Source: Psychrobacter sp. FDAARGOS_221
GTDB lineage: Bacteria; Pseudomonadota; Gammaproteobacteria; Pseudomonadales; Moraxellaceae
DNA: 64,000 nt
Assembly (NCBI RefSeq): GCF_002313155.2
Contig: NZ_NWFK02000001.1
Span: forward strand, 372,001-436,000
Reading direction: 5' to 3'
This document shows, piece after piece, positions 38,396 to 47,774 of this stretch. Position 1 is the stretch's first letter. The number at the start of each line of letters is the position of its first letter. Position numbers and translations under genes: made by a program. The notes beneath the pieces were generated by a model. It was given only the letters and a program-made list of their open reading frames with translations, was not told the origin of the DNA and searched no databases.

Positions 38396-39061
38396 TTAAA
38401 TGGCATGTTGCTCAAGTAAAGACTTAATTTCTGTTAAACGACCATGGAAGAAATGGCCAGCACCTTCTACGATATAAAAAGGAATTTGTTTTGATTCAGC
38501 AAACTGCTGCATACTGCTCGGCTTAATGACATTATCTTCATCACCATGAATCTGAATGGTTTTGTTGGTCGGTAGCATCACATCCGAGGCATCATTATTT
38601 TCAACCGAAGGTGCCATCAGTACTACTTTAACCAACTCCATATCCTCCAGGCCCCAAATATGCGGAGTGACCATCACCTGTTCAGCGACTCGAGCAGTGA
38701 TATAGCCGCCAAAAGAAAAACCACCTAGCCACAACTTTCTTGCCGGTGTTTTATGGCTAATCCATTGTAGCACTGCCATCGCATCTTCAATTTCACCTTT
38801 GGCATAGTCATGCTCACCAGTCGACTTGCCAGCACCACGGAAGTTAAAGCGCACCGCATGCATACCCTCATCACGGGCGAAGTTAAACAAAGTGGTCACA
38901 ACTTTATTATTCATGGTGCCATCATACAAGGGATTGGGATGACAAATCAGCGCCACGCCTTTGGTATTCGGATCGGTAGGATCTTCATTCTGCCAAAGCG
39001 CTTCAACTTCTAATTTTCCCGCAGGACCATCGATTAATAATTTTTCTGTTTTCATTTTCAT
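38396..39061 (-). CDS. Alpha/beta hydrolase (YcjY/dienelactone-hydrolase-like)
   Basis: A 221-residue hydrolase. Seen: the oxyanion region ALICHPNPLYDGTMNNKVVTTL, the fold signature AVRFNFRGAGKSTGEHD, the nucleophile elbow GFSFGG, a late acidic residue in IHGDEDNVIKPSS and the catalytic His in VEGAGHFFHGRL. The CHPHP-like motif and short size place it in a widespread bacterial cytoplasmic group with no agreed substrate. No signal peptide. The start may be ATG at 39061 or two codons in. It is immediately upstream of zapE on the minus strand and may be cotranscribed. Confidence 0.9.
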   Translation of the reverse strand: MKMKTEKLLIDGPAGKLEVEALWQNEDPTDPNTKGVALICHPNPLYDGTMNNKVVTTLFNFARDEGMHAVRFNFRGAGKSTGEHDYAKGEIEDAMAVLQWISHKTPARKLWLGGFSFGGYITARVAEQVMVTPHIWGLEDMELVKVVLMAPSVENNDASDVMLPTNKTIQIHGDEDNVIKPSSMQQFAESKQIPFYIVEGAGHFFHGRLTEIKSLLEQHAI

Positions 39062-39555
39062 AGTAATATCTTACAGTTATCCAATAATAGTTTATGTGAA
39101 AGTTGTTTATGAAAAATACTTTTGTAAACGGGTTTAGCACCTATCAATTATGATCACGTTGTATAACTTTTTTATTTATTTATGAATTAGTTAATTAACC
39201 CATTCAGTCACTCAATAGCGAACACTAGTGTCTAAGGCGTACTTGCAAAACCCATATACTAGCAAAATCAGGACTTAACATGGGTTACCCTCTGTTAAGA
39301 AAAACTTGATTTTTGGAGGTTGTGTGAGAATATGCAACCAATTGTTATTAGCGATTATCGGTGAATATCAAGACTTAGACACCTCTGTTAAGGTTAAGGT
39401 AATAGTTAAGTAACAACTTCTACACCAATCATTTATAATATGCACGATTGCAGACAGTGTCAGCCTATATACTTATTACACTAACTATAACTGCACTAAC
39501 CTTATATGCTGATATAAATCGTATTTACTAATATTTAAAACAACGGAGAGTATCA
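39062..39555. other. Gene-free spacer upstream of the small lipoprotein
   Basis: A 494 bp divergent spacer with no credible ORF. TATAAT on the plus strand at 39434-39439 is the best promoter element for the lipoprotein gene; no good -35 precedes it. A run of short TTAAGG/TTAACA motifs is seen near 39272-39412. Nothing else could be supported. Confidence 0.45.
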
Positions 39556-39933
39556 ATGACAACCTTTAAATCTTCTCACAAATTAACAACCATGGGACTG
39601 TTACTATTAGCCACAGTCGGTTTAACTGCGTGTCAATCAACACCGACGTCACCTGTTATTCAACGCGCTGACTCAACTTATGAAACCACTGGCGTTGGTA
39701 AAACCAAAGTTGAAGCACAGCAAAAAGCATTAGACAGTGCTAAAAAAACCTGTGGTATGCGCCAAGCCATCGTTGTTGATGACGATTTAAAATATAACGG
39801 TGTGTTTGATGAGCGTACTGGTCGTATGGTTGATCAAGTCGGATCTATCGCCGGTGCGGTGTTCGGTACTGGCAAGCCAGATCTGTCACGTGATGATGAT
39901 TATGAGTACGAAATCAGCTTCCGTTGCCAGTAA
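39556..39933 (+). CDS. Small lipoprotein of unknown function
   Basis: A 125-residue protein with a lipoprotein signal peptide (LGLLLLATVGLTAC-type h-region; lipobox LTAC, Cys about residue 26). The mature part has the segment GVGKTKVEAQQKALDSAKKTC, which resembles the short amphipathic helix seen in several Acinetobacter/Psychrobacter lipoproteins, a second pair of cysteines (KKTC and the terminal FRCQ) that could form a disulfide, and a Gly-rich GSIAGAVFGTG. GGAGAG supports the ATG. I do not recognise a function. It is a single-gene unit ended by a strong terminator. Confidence 0.82.
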   Translation: MTTFKSSHKLTTMGLLLLATVGLTACQSTPTSPVIQRADSTYETTGVGKTKVEAQQKALDSAKKTCGMRQAIVVDDDLKYNGVFDERTGRMVDQVGSIAGAVFGTGKPDLSRDDDYEYEISFRCQ

Positions 39934-39955
39934 TTAATTTCAGCTTAGTTTAAAT

Positions 39956-39996
39956 AAATAACAGCGTGTCTCATCAGATACGCTGTTATTTTTTTG
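39956..39996 (+). terminator. Intrinsic terminator after lipoprotein gene
   Basis: AATAACAGCGT/ACGCTGTTATT stem (with a further TCT/AGA pair) and a run of T. Confidence 0.9.
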
Positions 39997-40116
39997 AATG
40001 CTATTTTATCTTAGCGATAAGTCTTTAGTTATATTAGCGCAGCATATAAACATTAACAGCTGCTTAAAATAAACTGAGTGATAACCCGGCACTATACAAT
40101 AAGACCCTACAATAAA

Positions 40117-41154
40117 TTAACGCCTTGGATCAAAAGCATCACGCAGCGCTTCACCAATAAAGATTAACAACGATAACACCACAGTTAAACTAAAGAATGC
40201 CGATAACGCCAACCAAGGTGCATCCAGATTATTCTTACCTTGGTTCATCAGCTCACCCAAAGAGGGCGAACCTGGCGGCAGACCATAGCCCAAGAAATCA
40301 AGCGAGGTTAGCGCAATAATATTGGCCGTCAGAATAAATGGCAACTGAGATAAGCTAGATGCCAGCGCATTAGGTAAGATATGACGCAGCATAATTCGAC
40401 TGTCTGATACCCCAAGATTGCGCGCAGCACGCACATAATCAAAGTTACGGGCACGCAAAAACTCTGCACGTACCAGCCCGACCAAACTCATCCAACCGAA
40501 CAGCAACATGAGTGCAAACAGCACCCACACGCTAGGACTAAATAAACTCACCAAAATAATAATCATAAACAGCTGTGGTAAACCGGCCCACACTTCCATA
40601 AAACGCTGACCAATCAAATCAAGCCAACCGCCAAAATAGCCTTGCAGCGCTCCAATTACAATCCCAATGAGTGAGCCGGCCAAAGTTAATGCCAATCCAA
40701 ATAACAGTGAGATGCGTAAACCATACAAAATACGCGCCAACACATCACGACCCGTATCATCAGTGCCTAACCAATTACTTGAATTAGGCGGTGCCGAATA
40801 AGGCATGGCAATCTCAACACTGGGCGTCTGATCAGCAAACTCAATCGGCGGCATCACCATAAAGCCAGATTCATTAATCATCGCTTTTACCGCAGGATCT
40901 TTATAGTCAGCTTCCGTCTCGAACACCCCACCAAAGGCAGTTTCTGGATAGGCTTTGACGATTGGGAAATACAATTCACCATCGTAACGTACTAGCAGCG
41001 GCTTATCATTAGCGACAAAGTTAGCGCCCATGCACAGCACAAATATAAAACAAAAGGCGATTAAAGCCATCACCCCTAGCCTGTTTTGTTTAAAGCGATT
41101 GACTCTGGCTTGCCAAATGGGATTTAAGCGCATAAATTTGGTTGATTGCTTCAC
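40117..41154 (-). CDS. yejE: Microcin C/peptide ABC transporter permease YejE
   Basis: A 345-residue inner-membrane permease of the DppC/YejE type: one N-terminal membrane segment (LGVMALIAFCFIFVLCMGA), a periplasmic stretch with the YejE-typical YDGELYFPIVKAYPETAFGG, then five more segments with the EAA loop (AARNLGVSDSRIMLRHILPNAL). It begins with GTG directly after the yejB stop codon (zero spacing), so it is translationally coupled; an ATG seven codons in is the alternative. Together with YejB and YejA it imports oligopeptides. The ATPase gene yejF, normally next, is absent: the next gene is the unrelated lipoprotein on the other strand. Confidence 0.94.
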   Translation of the reverse strand: MKQSTKFMRLNPIWQARVNRFKQNRLGVMALIAFCFIFVLCMGANFVANDKPLLVRYDGELYFPIVKAYPETAFGGVFETEADYKDPAVKAMINESGFMVMPPIEFADQTPSVEIAMPYSAPPNSSNWLGTDDTGRDVLARILYGLRISLLFGLALTLAGSLIGIVIGALQGYFGGWLDLIGQRFMEVWAGLPQLFMIIILVSLFSPSVWVLFALMLLFGWMSLVGLVRAEFLRARNFDYVRAARNLGVSDSRIMLRHILPNALASSLSQLPFILTANIIALTSLDFLGYGLPPGSPSLGELMNQGKNNLDAPWLALSAFFSLTVVLSLLIFIGEALRDAFDPRR

Positions 41155-42222
41155 TTAGCGCCCCTCAAAGTCAATACGAGGGTCTATCAAGTGATAGCTA
41201 ATATCACTGATTAACTGTAATAAAAGCCCCACTAAGGTGAAAATAAACAACGTGCCAAAGATAACCGGATAGTCTCTTTGTACAATGGCTTCAAAGCCCA
41301 ACAACCCTAAACCATCAAGTTTAAAGATAATTTCAATTAAAAAGTTACCGGTAAAAAAGATACCAACAATGGCCGCCGGCACGCCAGCAATGATAATCAG
41401 CATCGCATTACGAAACACATGACCATACAGCACCTGATTGTTAGATAGCCCTTTGGCACGTGCAGTTAATACGTATTGCTTTGATAGCTCTTCCATAAAG
41501 CTAAACTTAGTCAAATAAGTCAGACCTGCAAAACCTCCGATGGTACTGGCCAAAAGTGGCAGCGCCAAGTGCCAAAAGTAATCTTTAACTTTCCCCAGTG
41601 TGCTTAATTGATCAAAGTTCTCTGACACCAAGCCTTGTAGCGGAAATATTTGCCAATAACTACCGCCAGCAAATAACACCAGTAAAATAACACCAAACAC
41701 AAATACCGGTACGGCATGACCCACAGCGAGCATCACAGCGGTTACTCGGTCAATGCCGGTGCCATTACGCATGGCCTTAAAGATACCCAAAGGTATGGCT
41801 ATCGAATAAATAAGCAAGGTACTCCAAAGACCTAAGGAGATCGAGACCGGCAACTTTTCCACGATAAGCTCAGTCACCGGCTTACCTTTGAAAAATGACT
41901 CACCAAAGTCTAACTGCGCATAGCTTTTTAGCATTAACCAAAAGCGTTCAGGTGCAGGTTTATCAAAGCCATATTGCGCTTTAATCGCTTCAACCATCTC
42001 ATCGGTTAAGCCGCGTGAGCCGCGATAACCGCCATCTGACATCACGCCCTGACCCATGCTTGCCCCTGCCGCCTCTCCTTTGACTTGAGCTTGCTCTATC
42101 TGTGCAATTTGCTGCTCTACCGGACCGCCTGGTGCAGCTTGTACCAATACAAAATTGGTCAACAAAATCAAGAACAAAGTAGGAATGATAAGCAATATGC
42201 GTTTTAAAATATAACGGCCCAT
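41155..42222 (-). CDS. yejB: Microcin C/peptide ABC transporter permease YejB
   Basis: A 355-residue permease of the DppB/YejB type: ILKRILLIIPTLFLILLTNFVLVQAAPGGPVEQ at the start, the YejB-specific insertion with RGSRGLTDEMVEAIKAQYGFDKPA, six transmembrane segments, and the EAA loop TARAKGLSNNQVLYGHVFRNAMLI. The periplasmic insertion between the first and second segments is Gly/Gln-rich. It lies 27 bp after gloB and abuts yejE. The pair YejB/YejE forms the transmembrane channel. Confidence 0.95.
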   Translation of the reverse strand: MGRYILKRILLIIPTLFLILLTNFVLVQAAPGGPVEQQIAQIEQAQVKGEAAGASMGQGVMSDGGYRGSRGLTDEMVEAIKAQYGFDKPAPERFWLMLKSYAQLDFGESFFKGKPVTELIVEKLPVSISLGLWSTLLIYSIAIPLGIFKAMRNGTGIDRVTAVMLAVGHAVPVFVFGVILLVLFAGGSYWQIFPLQGLVSENFDQLSTLGKVKDYFWHLALPLLASTIGGFAGLTYLTKFSFMEELSKQYVLTARAKGLSNNQVLYGHVFRNAMLIIIAGVPAAIVGIFFTGNFLIEIIFKLDGLGLLGFEAIVQRDYPVIFGTLFIFTLVGLLLQLISDISYHLIDPRIDFEGR

Positions 42223-42249
42223 AGCCTCAGTCCTTGATAGAGAATGCGA

Positions 42250-43032
42250 TTAAAAGTTATCTTTTAACTGTCTTAATGCGGTAAATACGGTCAATGGCTT
42301 AGTATCCGATAGCTCTACTTTTGCTTTCACCCCATCAATCACACTGTCCTCATCGGTGCGTAAGAACACATTGACCTGCTTTTCATGCGCCAAAGTGACA
42401 GGTAACGACGGTCGGCCTTGTGCGGTGACTTGCTCGACTTCAAGCAAGGTTTGCTGCATGTATTGATTGTCAGGCTCAATAGCCAAACCAAACTTTAAGT
42501 TAGAAGCTGTATATTCATGGGCTGGGTAAAATAAGGTCTCATCAGGCAGCTTACTAAAGCGTTTTAAACTGTTGTATAACTGCTCCATTGTGCCGGTAAA
42601 TACTCGGCCACAACCCGCACTAAACAGTGTATCACCACAAAAGACATGTTTGATATCTTCGTTATTGTCAAAGATATAAGCTAAGTGTGACTTGGTATGA
42701 CCTGGCACTGCCCAAACCTGAGCGCCATATCCCCATGCTCTTACCGAGCTACCATCGATAACGGTTTGATCAGGCTCTACTCCATGCTCTGAGCTGGCAA
42801 CCACATGAGTCATAGGATACAGCTCGCGTAACTCAGACACGCCGCCCACATGGTCATTGTGATGATGAGTAATCCAAATAGCGGTCAGCTCAAAATCATG
42901 CTCCTGCAAATATTCAGCCACTGGTGCTGCCTGACCTGGATCAACAACAATCGCTTGTTTGTTTTTTTCATTAATCAGTGCCCAAATATAGTTATCCGTA
43001 AATGCTGGAATCGCTGTAATTGTAAGGCTCAT
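42250..43032 (-). CDS. gloB: Hydroxyacylglutathione hydrolase (glyoxalase II)
   Basis: A 260-residue metallo-beta-lactamase-fold hydrolase that releases D-lactate and glutathione from S-lactoylglutathione. Seen: FTDNYIWAL, the metal-binding ITHHHNDHVGGV, VWAVPGHTKSHLAYIF, CGDTLFSAGCGRVF and YPAHEYTASNLKF, all diagnostic of GloB rather than a general hydrolase. TAGGAAA supports the start. It is located inside the yej gene group, between yejA and yejB, an odd place for a detoxification enzyme and likely just operon hitch-hiking. Confidence 0.95.
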   Translation of the reverse strand: MSLTITAIPAFTDNYIWALINEKNKQAIVVDPGQAAPVAEYLQEHDFELTAIWITHHHNDHVGGVSELRELYPMTHVVASSEHGVEPDQTVIDGSSVRAWGYGAQVWAVPGHTKSHLAYIFDNNEDIKHVFCGDTLFSAGCGRVFTGTMEQLYNSLKRFSKLPDETLFYPAHEYTASNLKFGLAIEPDNQYMQQTLLEVEQVTAQGRPSLPVTLAHEKQVNVFLRTDEDSVIDGVKAKVELSDTKPLTVFTALRQLKDNF

Positions 43033-43182
43033 GTGATTTCCTATTGACTTATAAATGTCATGTGAATTTAAGTGTTCTTTACTTATATGATGCTTATATA
43101 GTGCTTATGTGCTGCTTAAAATTAATGCTTTATTACGCATATTATCTATATATAAAGGGCAAGATGCTGGTGTTACTGCTCT

Positions 43183-45045
43183 TTAGTGCTTAAGATATCG
43201 GTTTACTTTAGACTCTGCTTCACCATCTACCCACCAGTAATCTAACCCGACGCCATTATCTGGTAGCTTGTCGACATGGCGATATTTGTCCCAGTACACC
43301 ACTCGTGTATTCGAAGTACCATACATAGGTACCATATAAAACCCGGCTCGTAACAGACGGTCAAGCACCTTACTATATAGCACAATCTGTTCACGATCTT
43401 CTGCTAATATCAGCTTGTTAATGACCTCATCGATTGCTTCATTTTTAATACCACTGTAGTTTTGGTTACCGACTTCATCCGCTGCCTGACTACCCCACAT
43501 ATAACTTTGCTCAGCGCCCGGCGATAAGCCTTGCGGGAACCCGCCGATAATCATGTCATAATCAAACCGACGCAAGCGTTCTAAATACTGGGGACTGTCA
43601 ACTTGACGAATGGAGGCATCAAAGCCTAGTTTTTTTAAATTACGCACATAAGGTAACAACACCCGAGTAATCTTGTCATCGGCAATTAAAATTTCAAGCT
43701 TAGCAGGCTTACCATTGGGCTGATATAGCTTCATATTTTGATAATAAAAACCAGCCTCTAACAGCTTTTCACGCGCTTGTAATAGCGCTTCACGGGGGTA
43801 GCCTTTACCATCCGATTTTGGTAGCTGCCATTCTGATAACGCATATTTTTTTTGCACCGGATCAAGTTGATCAAGCAAGGGGGCCATCATTTGCTTTTCT
43901 CGCTCGCTGGGCTCACCCGTTGCGGCTAACTCTGAACCATGAAAGTAGCTTTCTAAACGCTCATATTGATCATAGAATAAGGTTTTATTCATTAACTCAA
44001 AGTCAAAGGCATCGGTTAATGCTTGTCGGACTCGAATATCAGCGAACAAAGGCTTTCGTAAATTCATTACCAAGGCTTGCATCATCACCGGATTATGACT
44101 GCTGATACTCTCTTTTTTGATTAAACCCGCTTTAACAGCAGGAAAGTTGTAGGCAGTCGCCCACTTACGTGCTGAGCTTTCTTGACGGAAGTGATACTGT
44201 CCTACTTTAAAGCCTTCGAGTGCGACTTCATCACTGCCATAATAGACATATTTAATATAATCGAAATTAAATCGTCCTTTATTGGCCATCACCTGTTGAC
44301 CCCAATAGTTAGGGTCGCGTCGATAGGTCACGCTGCGACCCTGCTCAACATGGTCTAATTGATACGGACCACTGCCCATCATAGGCTTAAGACTTAAGGT
44401 CTCAAACTCCTTCTCAACTGAGGCCTTTTTAAAGATTGGAAACTGAGCAACAGTGAGCAGAATCTCCTTATTATCAGCTGACGCAAAATGAAACTTAACC
44501 CGATGCGTATCGATAACCTCAATAGATTCAATGGCTGACAAGTAGCTGCGCACTTGCATCAAGCCTTTATTCAAATAAGCATCGTAAGTGGCTTCAACAT
44601 CCTCTGCAGTCACTGCTGACCCATCCCAAAACTTTGCTTTGGGGTTGATGTGATAGATAATCCAGCTGGTATCCTCTGGATCGTAAGTCACTTTTTCTGC
44701 CAATTGCGGATACATCACAAACGACTCATCTAATGAGCCGGTCATCAAGGTATCGTATAAATACTCTGTACCACGCATGGCTATTCCAGTGGTCATCCAC
44801 ATATTGGCACTGTTAAACGTACCGATGGCTGACTGTGACAGCACACCACCCTTAGGCGCATTGGGATTGGCATAAGGCATATAAGGCGCAGAGGTGTAAG
44901 CGGCTTTGGTGTTGTGACCCAACGCCGAGACAGTGACAGGATCTGCCATCGCTGTTGGTATCACTGAGGCGGCAGTGGTTATCAACAGCGCAGCGATCGC
45001 TTTAAAGCCAATCACTGCTGTGCCTTTAGGGTTGCGTCTTTTCAT
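43183..45045 (-). CDS. yejA: Extracellular solute-binding protein, YejA-like (family 5)
   Basis: About 620 residues. A Sec signal peptide (KRRNPKG followed by a hydrophobic core, cut at AMA/DP) leads into a DppA/OppA-type peptide-binding protein: the segments PNAPKGGVLSQSAIGTFNSAN, NPKAKFWDGSAVTAEDVEATYDAYL, SGPYQLDHVEQGRSVTYRRDPNYWG and VRQALTDAFDFELMNKTLFY match YejA. It captures oligopeptides in the periplasm for YejB/YejE. ATG at 45045 is chosen; GTG at 45051 is possible. It is the first gene of yejA-gloB-yejB-yejE, 30 bp downstream of serC. Confidence 0.94.
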   Translation of the reverse strand: MKRRNPKGTAVIGFKAIAALLITTAASVIPTAMADPVTVSALGHNTKAAYTSAPYMPYANPNAPKGGVLSQSAIGTFNSANMWMTTGIAMRGTEYLYDTLMTGSLDESFVMYPQLAEKVTYDPEDTSWIIYHINPKAKFWDGSAVTAEDVEATYDAYLNKGLMQVRSYLSAIESIEVIDTHRVKFHFASADNKEILLTVAQFPIFKKASVEKEFETLSLKPMMGSGPYQLDHVEQGRSVTYRRDPNYWGQQVMANKGRFNFDYIKYVYYGSDEVALEGFKVGQYHFRQESSARKWATAYNFPAVKAGLIKKESISSHNPVMMQALVMNLRKPLFADIRVRQALTDAFDFELMNKTLFYDQYERLESYFHGSELAATGEPSEREKQMMAPLLDQLDPVQKKYALSEWQLPKSDGKGYPREALLQAREKLLEAGFYYQNMKLYQPNGKPAKLEILIADDKITRVLLPYVRNLKKLGFDASIRQVDSPQYLERLRRFDYDMIIGGFPQGLSPGAEQSYMWGSQAADEVGNQNYSGIKNEAIDEVINKLILAEDREQIVLYSKVLDRLLRAGFYMVPMYGTSNTRVVYWDKYRHVDKLPDNGVGLDYWWVDGEAESKVNRYLKH

Positions 45046-45081
45046 AACCACCTGTCACCTGCCTGCTATCATTGAGTAGGA

Positions 45082-46236
45082 TTAGCTATGCTGCTTGGCA
45101 AACTGAATCATAAAGTCACATAACGCTTGTACAGATTCTAAGCTAACCGCATTATAAATACTGGCACGCATACCACCCACATCACGGTGACCTTTTAGAT
45201 TTAGTAAGCCTGCTTTTTCAGCCTCTGCTAAAAACTGTGCATCTAAGCTGTCATCTTTTAGCGTAAATGGTACATTCATGATTGAGCGATAGTCAGGATC
45301 GACATTGTTGTGATAAAAGTCGGTGCTGTCTATGGTTTGATACAGTAGCTCTGCTTTTTGACGGTTTATCTTCGCCATCGCTTCAAGACCGCCTTGCGCT
45401 TCAATCCATTCAAAGACTAAGCCGGCAAGATACCATGAGTAAGTAGCTGGCGTGTTAAGCATAGAGTCTTTATTGGCTTGGTTGGCATAGTCCATCAGGC
45501 TTGGACACCAAGCGCTTGCTTTACCAATTAAGTCTTCACGTACAATAACAATGACCAGACCAGCTGGGCCGATATTCTTTTGCGCGCCGGCATAAATCAA
45601 GCCAAACTTAGACACATCAACTGGCTCAGATAAAATGCAAGAAGACATATCTGCCACTAATGGCGCGTCTACTTGTGGCGGCTCAAAGATCTGTACCCCA
45701 TGAATGGTTTCATTGGCGCAGTAATGGAAGTACTGAGCCTTCTCTGACAGCTGCCACTCACTGGTTGGCGGTACAGTGACGAAATTGTTTGCCTTACTCG
45801 ATGCCACTTCATTGATTTGACCCAAACCTAAGTCGGCATAACGTTTGGCTTCTTTAACCGCCTTAGTCGACCAAGCCCCTGTGGTTAAATAATCAGCAAC
45901 ACCTTGCTGCTGACCATCATCTAGTAGGTTTAGCGGAATGGCTGAAAACTGAAGTGTGGCGCCACCTTGTAAAAATAATACTTTGTAATTGTCCGGTATA
46001 TTCATCAAGCGGCGTAGACTTTGCTCTGCCTTTTGGGCGACCTCAACATAGTCTTTGCTACGGTGACTCATCTCCATCACTGAGACGCCTTTACCATGCC
46101 AATCTAGCATTTCAGCTTGCGCTTTTAATAACACATCTGTCGATAAAGACGCTGGTCCTGCACAAAAGTTATGTAGGCGATGTGGTTGGTTGTTTTCTAC
46201 TTGATTAGCAGCGGTTGTGGATTGAGAGTCAGTCAT
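45082..46236 (-). CDS. serC: Phosphoserine aminotransferase
   Basis: A 384-residue PLP enzyme converting 3-phosphohydroxypyruvate to phosphoserine (serine and pyridoxine synthesis). Seen: NFCAGPASLSTDVLLKAQAEMLDWHGKGVSVMEMSHRSKDY, LFLQGGATLQFSAIPLNLL, the PLP-lysine motif GLIYAGAQKNIGPAGLVIVIV and HRDVGGMRASIYNAV at the end. A 20-residue Gln/Asn leader precedes the conserved start. GTAGGAATA supports the ATG. The yejA gene follows only 36 bp later, so the transcripts may be joined. Confidence 0.96.
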   Translation of the reverse strand: MTDSQSTTAANQVENNQPHRLHNFCAGPASLSTDVLLKAQAEMLDWHGKGVSVMEMSHRSKDYVEVAQKAEQSLRRLMNIPDNYKVLFLQGGATLQFSAIPLNLLDDGQQQGVADYLTTGAWSTKAVKEAKRYADLGLGQINEVASSKANNFVTVPPTSEWQLSEKAQYFHYCANETIHGVQIFEPPQVDAPLVADMSSCILSEPVDVSKFGLIYAGAQKNIGPAGLVIVIVREDLIGKASAWCPSLMDYANQANKDSMLNTPATYSWYLAGLVFEWIEAQGGLEAMAKINRQKAELLYQTIDSTDFYHNNVDPDYRSIMNVPFTLKDDSLDAQFLAEAEKAGLLNLKGHRDVGGMRASIYNAVSLESVQALCDFMIQFAKQHS

Positions 46237-46415
46237 AATATTCCTACTAAAAAAAAGCTCAAATTATTGAACAGATTATTTAAGTTAACATGCATAAGTC
46301 AATATACATGCAGCAACACATCGAACGATTGATTAAATCTTTAACTCATGGAACTTAACGCTTAGCAATGTAACGCTTTGAATAGCTAAGTGTTAAGTAT
46401 TTAATTTTTGAGTAC

Positions 46416-46520
46416 TTAAGTATAAGTGATTAAGTATAAGTGATTAAGTATAAGCTCTTAAGTATAGTCAAACCCATTAAAACTTACTATAAAAAAAGGC
46501 GCTTAAAAAAAGGTGCTTAA
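46416..46520 (-). repeat. Tandem repeats next to the holD-like stop codon
   Basis: The 14 bp unit TTAAGTATAAGTGA lies at 46416-46429 and 46430-46443, with diverged copies at 46444-46457 and 46458-46471. A second 15 bp pair, AAAAAAAGGCGCTTA (46491-46505) and AAAAAAAGGTGCTTA (46506-46520), runs over the stop codon of the minus-strand gene (46517-46519), so the gene's end lies inside a repeat unit. The rest of the 280 bp serC-holD spacer is AT-rich without features. Confidence 0.85.
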
Positions 46521-47422
46521 ACCAACTTAGGCGCTATCATATCCCACAGTTGCTTTTTGCATTTCCCATCCGCTAGCATTTCAGTCAAATAAGGTGCACG
46601 CACCACCTTGTCATGCATCGTACCTTCAGGCATAGGCGTTAAGGCAACCACATTAACATCAATACTTTGAGCCACTCTGAATATAAACCCTGCTAGGCAA
46701 GCATTGGCGTTTTCTTGGTCACTAATCTCTGCGCAGATTGGGAAGTTTTGTACATCAGGGGTTAATGACAGTGCCTGCAATATATTTTGCCATAAGTTAA
46801 AGCAGCGCTCATCATTAAAGGCACTGGTATCAACCAGCAGCACCCATCCATGATAGTGAGCGGCCACTACTTCAAACGGTGCAACAGGCACACTTGGGGT
46901 CTGCACAAGTTCATCAATATCCGCACTATCGTCAGCAACTTCAGTGACATCAGTCATTGATGTTAAGCGTTCAACAATTTGCTCAGGTGTTTGTTGATCT
47001 TGCAGCCCAGAATCAAGGGTCCTATTAACAGGTGCTTGCTCTGTGTTTTGGGTCTGGTCGCTACCCATTGTATGAGACAGGCCATTTTGAGACTGACTGC
47101 TTGCATGCTCTGTAGCCAGTTCTGCTTGCTGATTAATTTGCGGCAAACCAGTAACTACTTGATTTGATTGCTTGGCATCACGCAGCTGAGTATGTAATTG
47201 GACGTACTGATCATAATCAACCGCCTGTACTTGACGCTGCTGTGATACCCAAACATCAACGCCCATCAATGCCAATATCTGTCGTTGCTGTACGGCCATT
47301 GCTTGAATTTCAGATGCAACCGATTCAGACACAGCCGATTCAGGTTGGGTCACAGGATGTGCCAAACGATTATTCGAAGCTGGCTTCGAAGCAGATTGAG
47401 CAGTTTGATTACTATTAATCAC
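46517..47422 (-). CDS. Probable divergent DNA polymerase III psi subunit (HolD-like)
   Basis: About 300 residues. Two parts align by eye with HolD: an N-terminal QQRQILALMGVDVWVSQQ (compare the HolD LQQLGITQW motif) and a C-terminal domain with WVLLVDTSAFNDERCFNLWQNILQALSLTPD and RAPYLTEMLADGKCKKQLWDMI, echoing HolD LVMVAND...LRALTVSPD and the SPALTDLRANPTARAALWQQI ending. Between them lies a Gln/Thr/Asp-rich low-complexity stretch of about 120 residues that ordinary HolD (about 137 residues) lacks. The GTG at 47422 is my preferred start; a TTG at 47470 adds 16 residues. If right, it links clamp loader and SSB. It is a one-gene unit upstream of serC. Confidence 0.6.
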   Translation of the reverse strand: MINSNQTAQSASKPASNNRLAHPVTQPESAVSESVASEIQAMAVQQRQILALMGVDVWVSQQRQVQAVDYDQYVQLHTQLRDAKQSNQVVTGLPQINQQAELATEHASSQSQNGLSHTMGSDQTQNTEQAPVNRTLDSGLQDQQTPEQIVERLTSMTDVTEVADDSADIDELVQTPSVPVAPFEVVAAHYHGWVLLVDTSAFNDERCFNLWQNILQALSLTPDVQNFPICAEISDQENANACLAGFIFRVAQSIDVNVVALTPMPEGTMHDKVVRAPYLTEMLADGKCKKQLWDMIAPKLV

Positions 47423-47627
47423 AATAATAAGAACACTTATAAAATCAGATTGCTGAATAAATGAGGACAATTAAATGTCAGACGACGACTTTCTAACTAT
47501 CTGTAGCAGTGTAGCAAAATTACGCCAATATCTCGATCGCTATTACATTAAAAAGCCATATTGTATTCAAAAGCTTAAGTCTTAAACCTGACGTATTAAA
47601 TAAACCCTGTTAAATTAACAACGCCAT

Positions 47628-47670
47628 CAAAAACAAAAAACCTAGCTGACTAAAGTTAGTAGCTAGGTTA
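47628..47670 (-). terminator. metQ: Intrinsic terminator after metQ
   Basis: AACCTAGCT/AGCTAGGTT stem, inner ACT/AGT pair; the minus strand continues with a T run. It lies in the otherwise empty 352 bp spacer 47423-47774, where I see nothing else. Confidence 0.85.
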
Positions 47671-47774
47671 TGAGATTTATTGCTTATCAGCTATTCATTG
47701 TGTGCTCATTGCGCATCAGTCAATATCTATCATGACCAATACCAATGAGCAAGTCAATGGCTCAAGACAATTGA

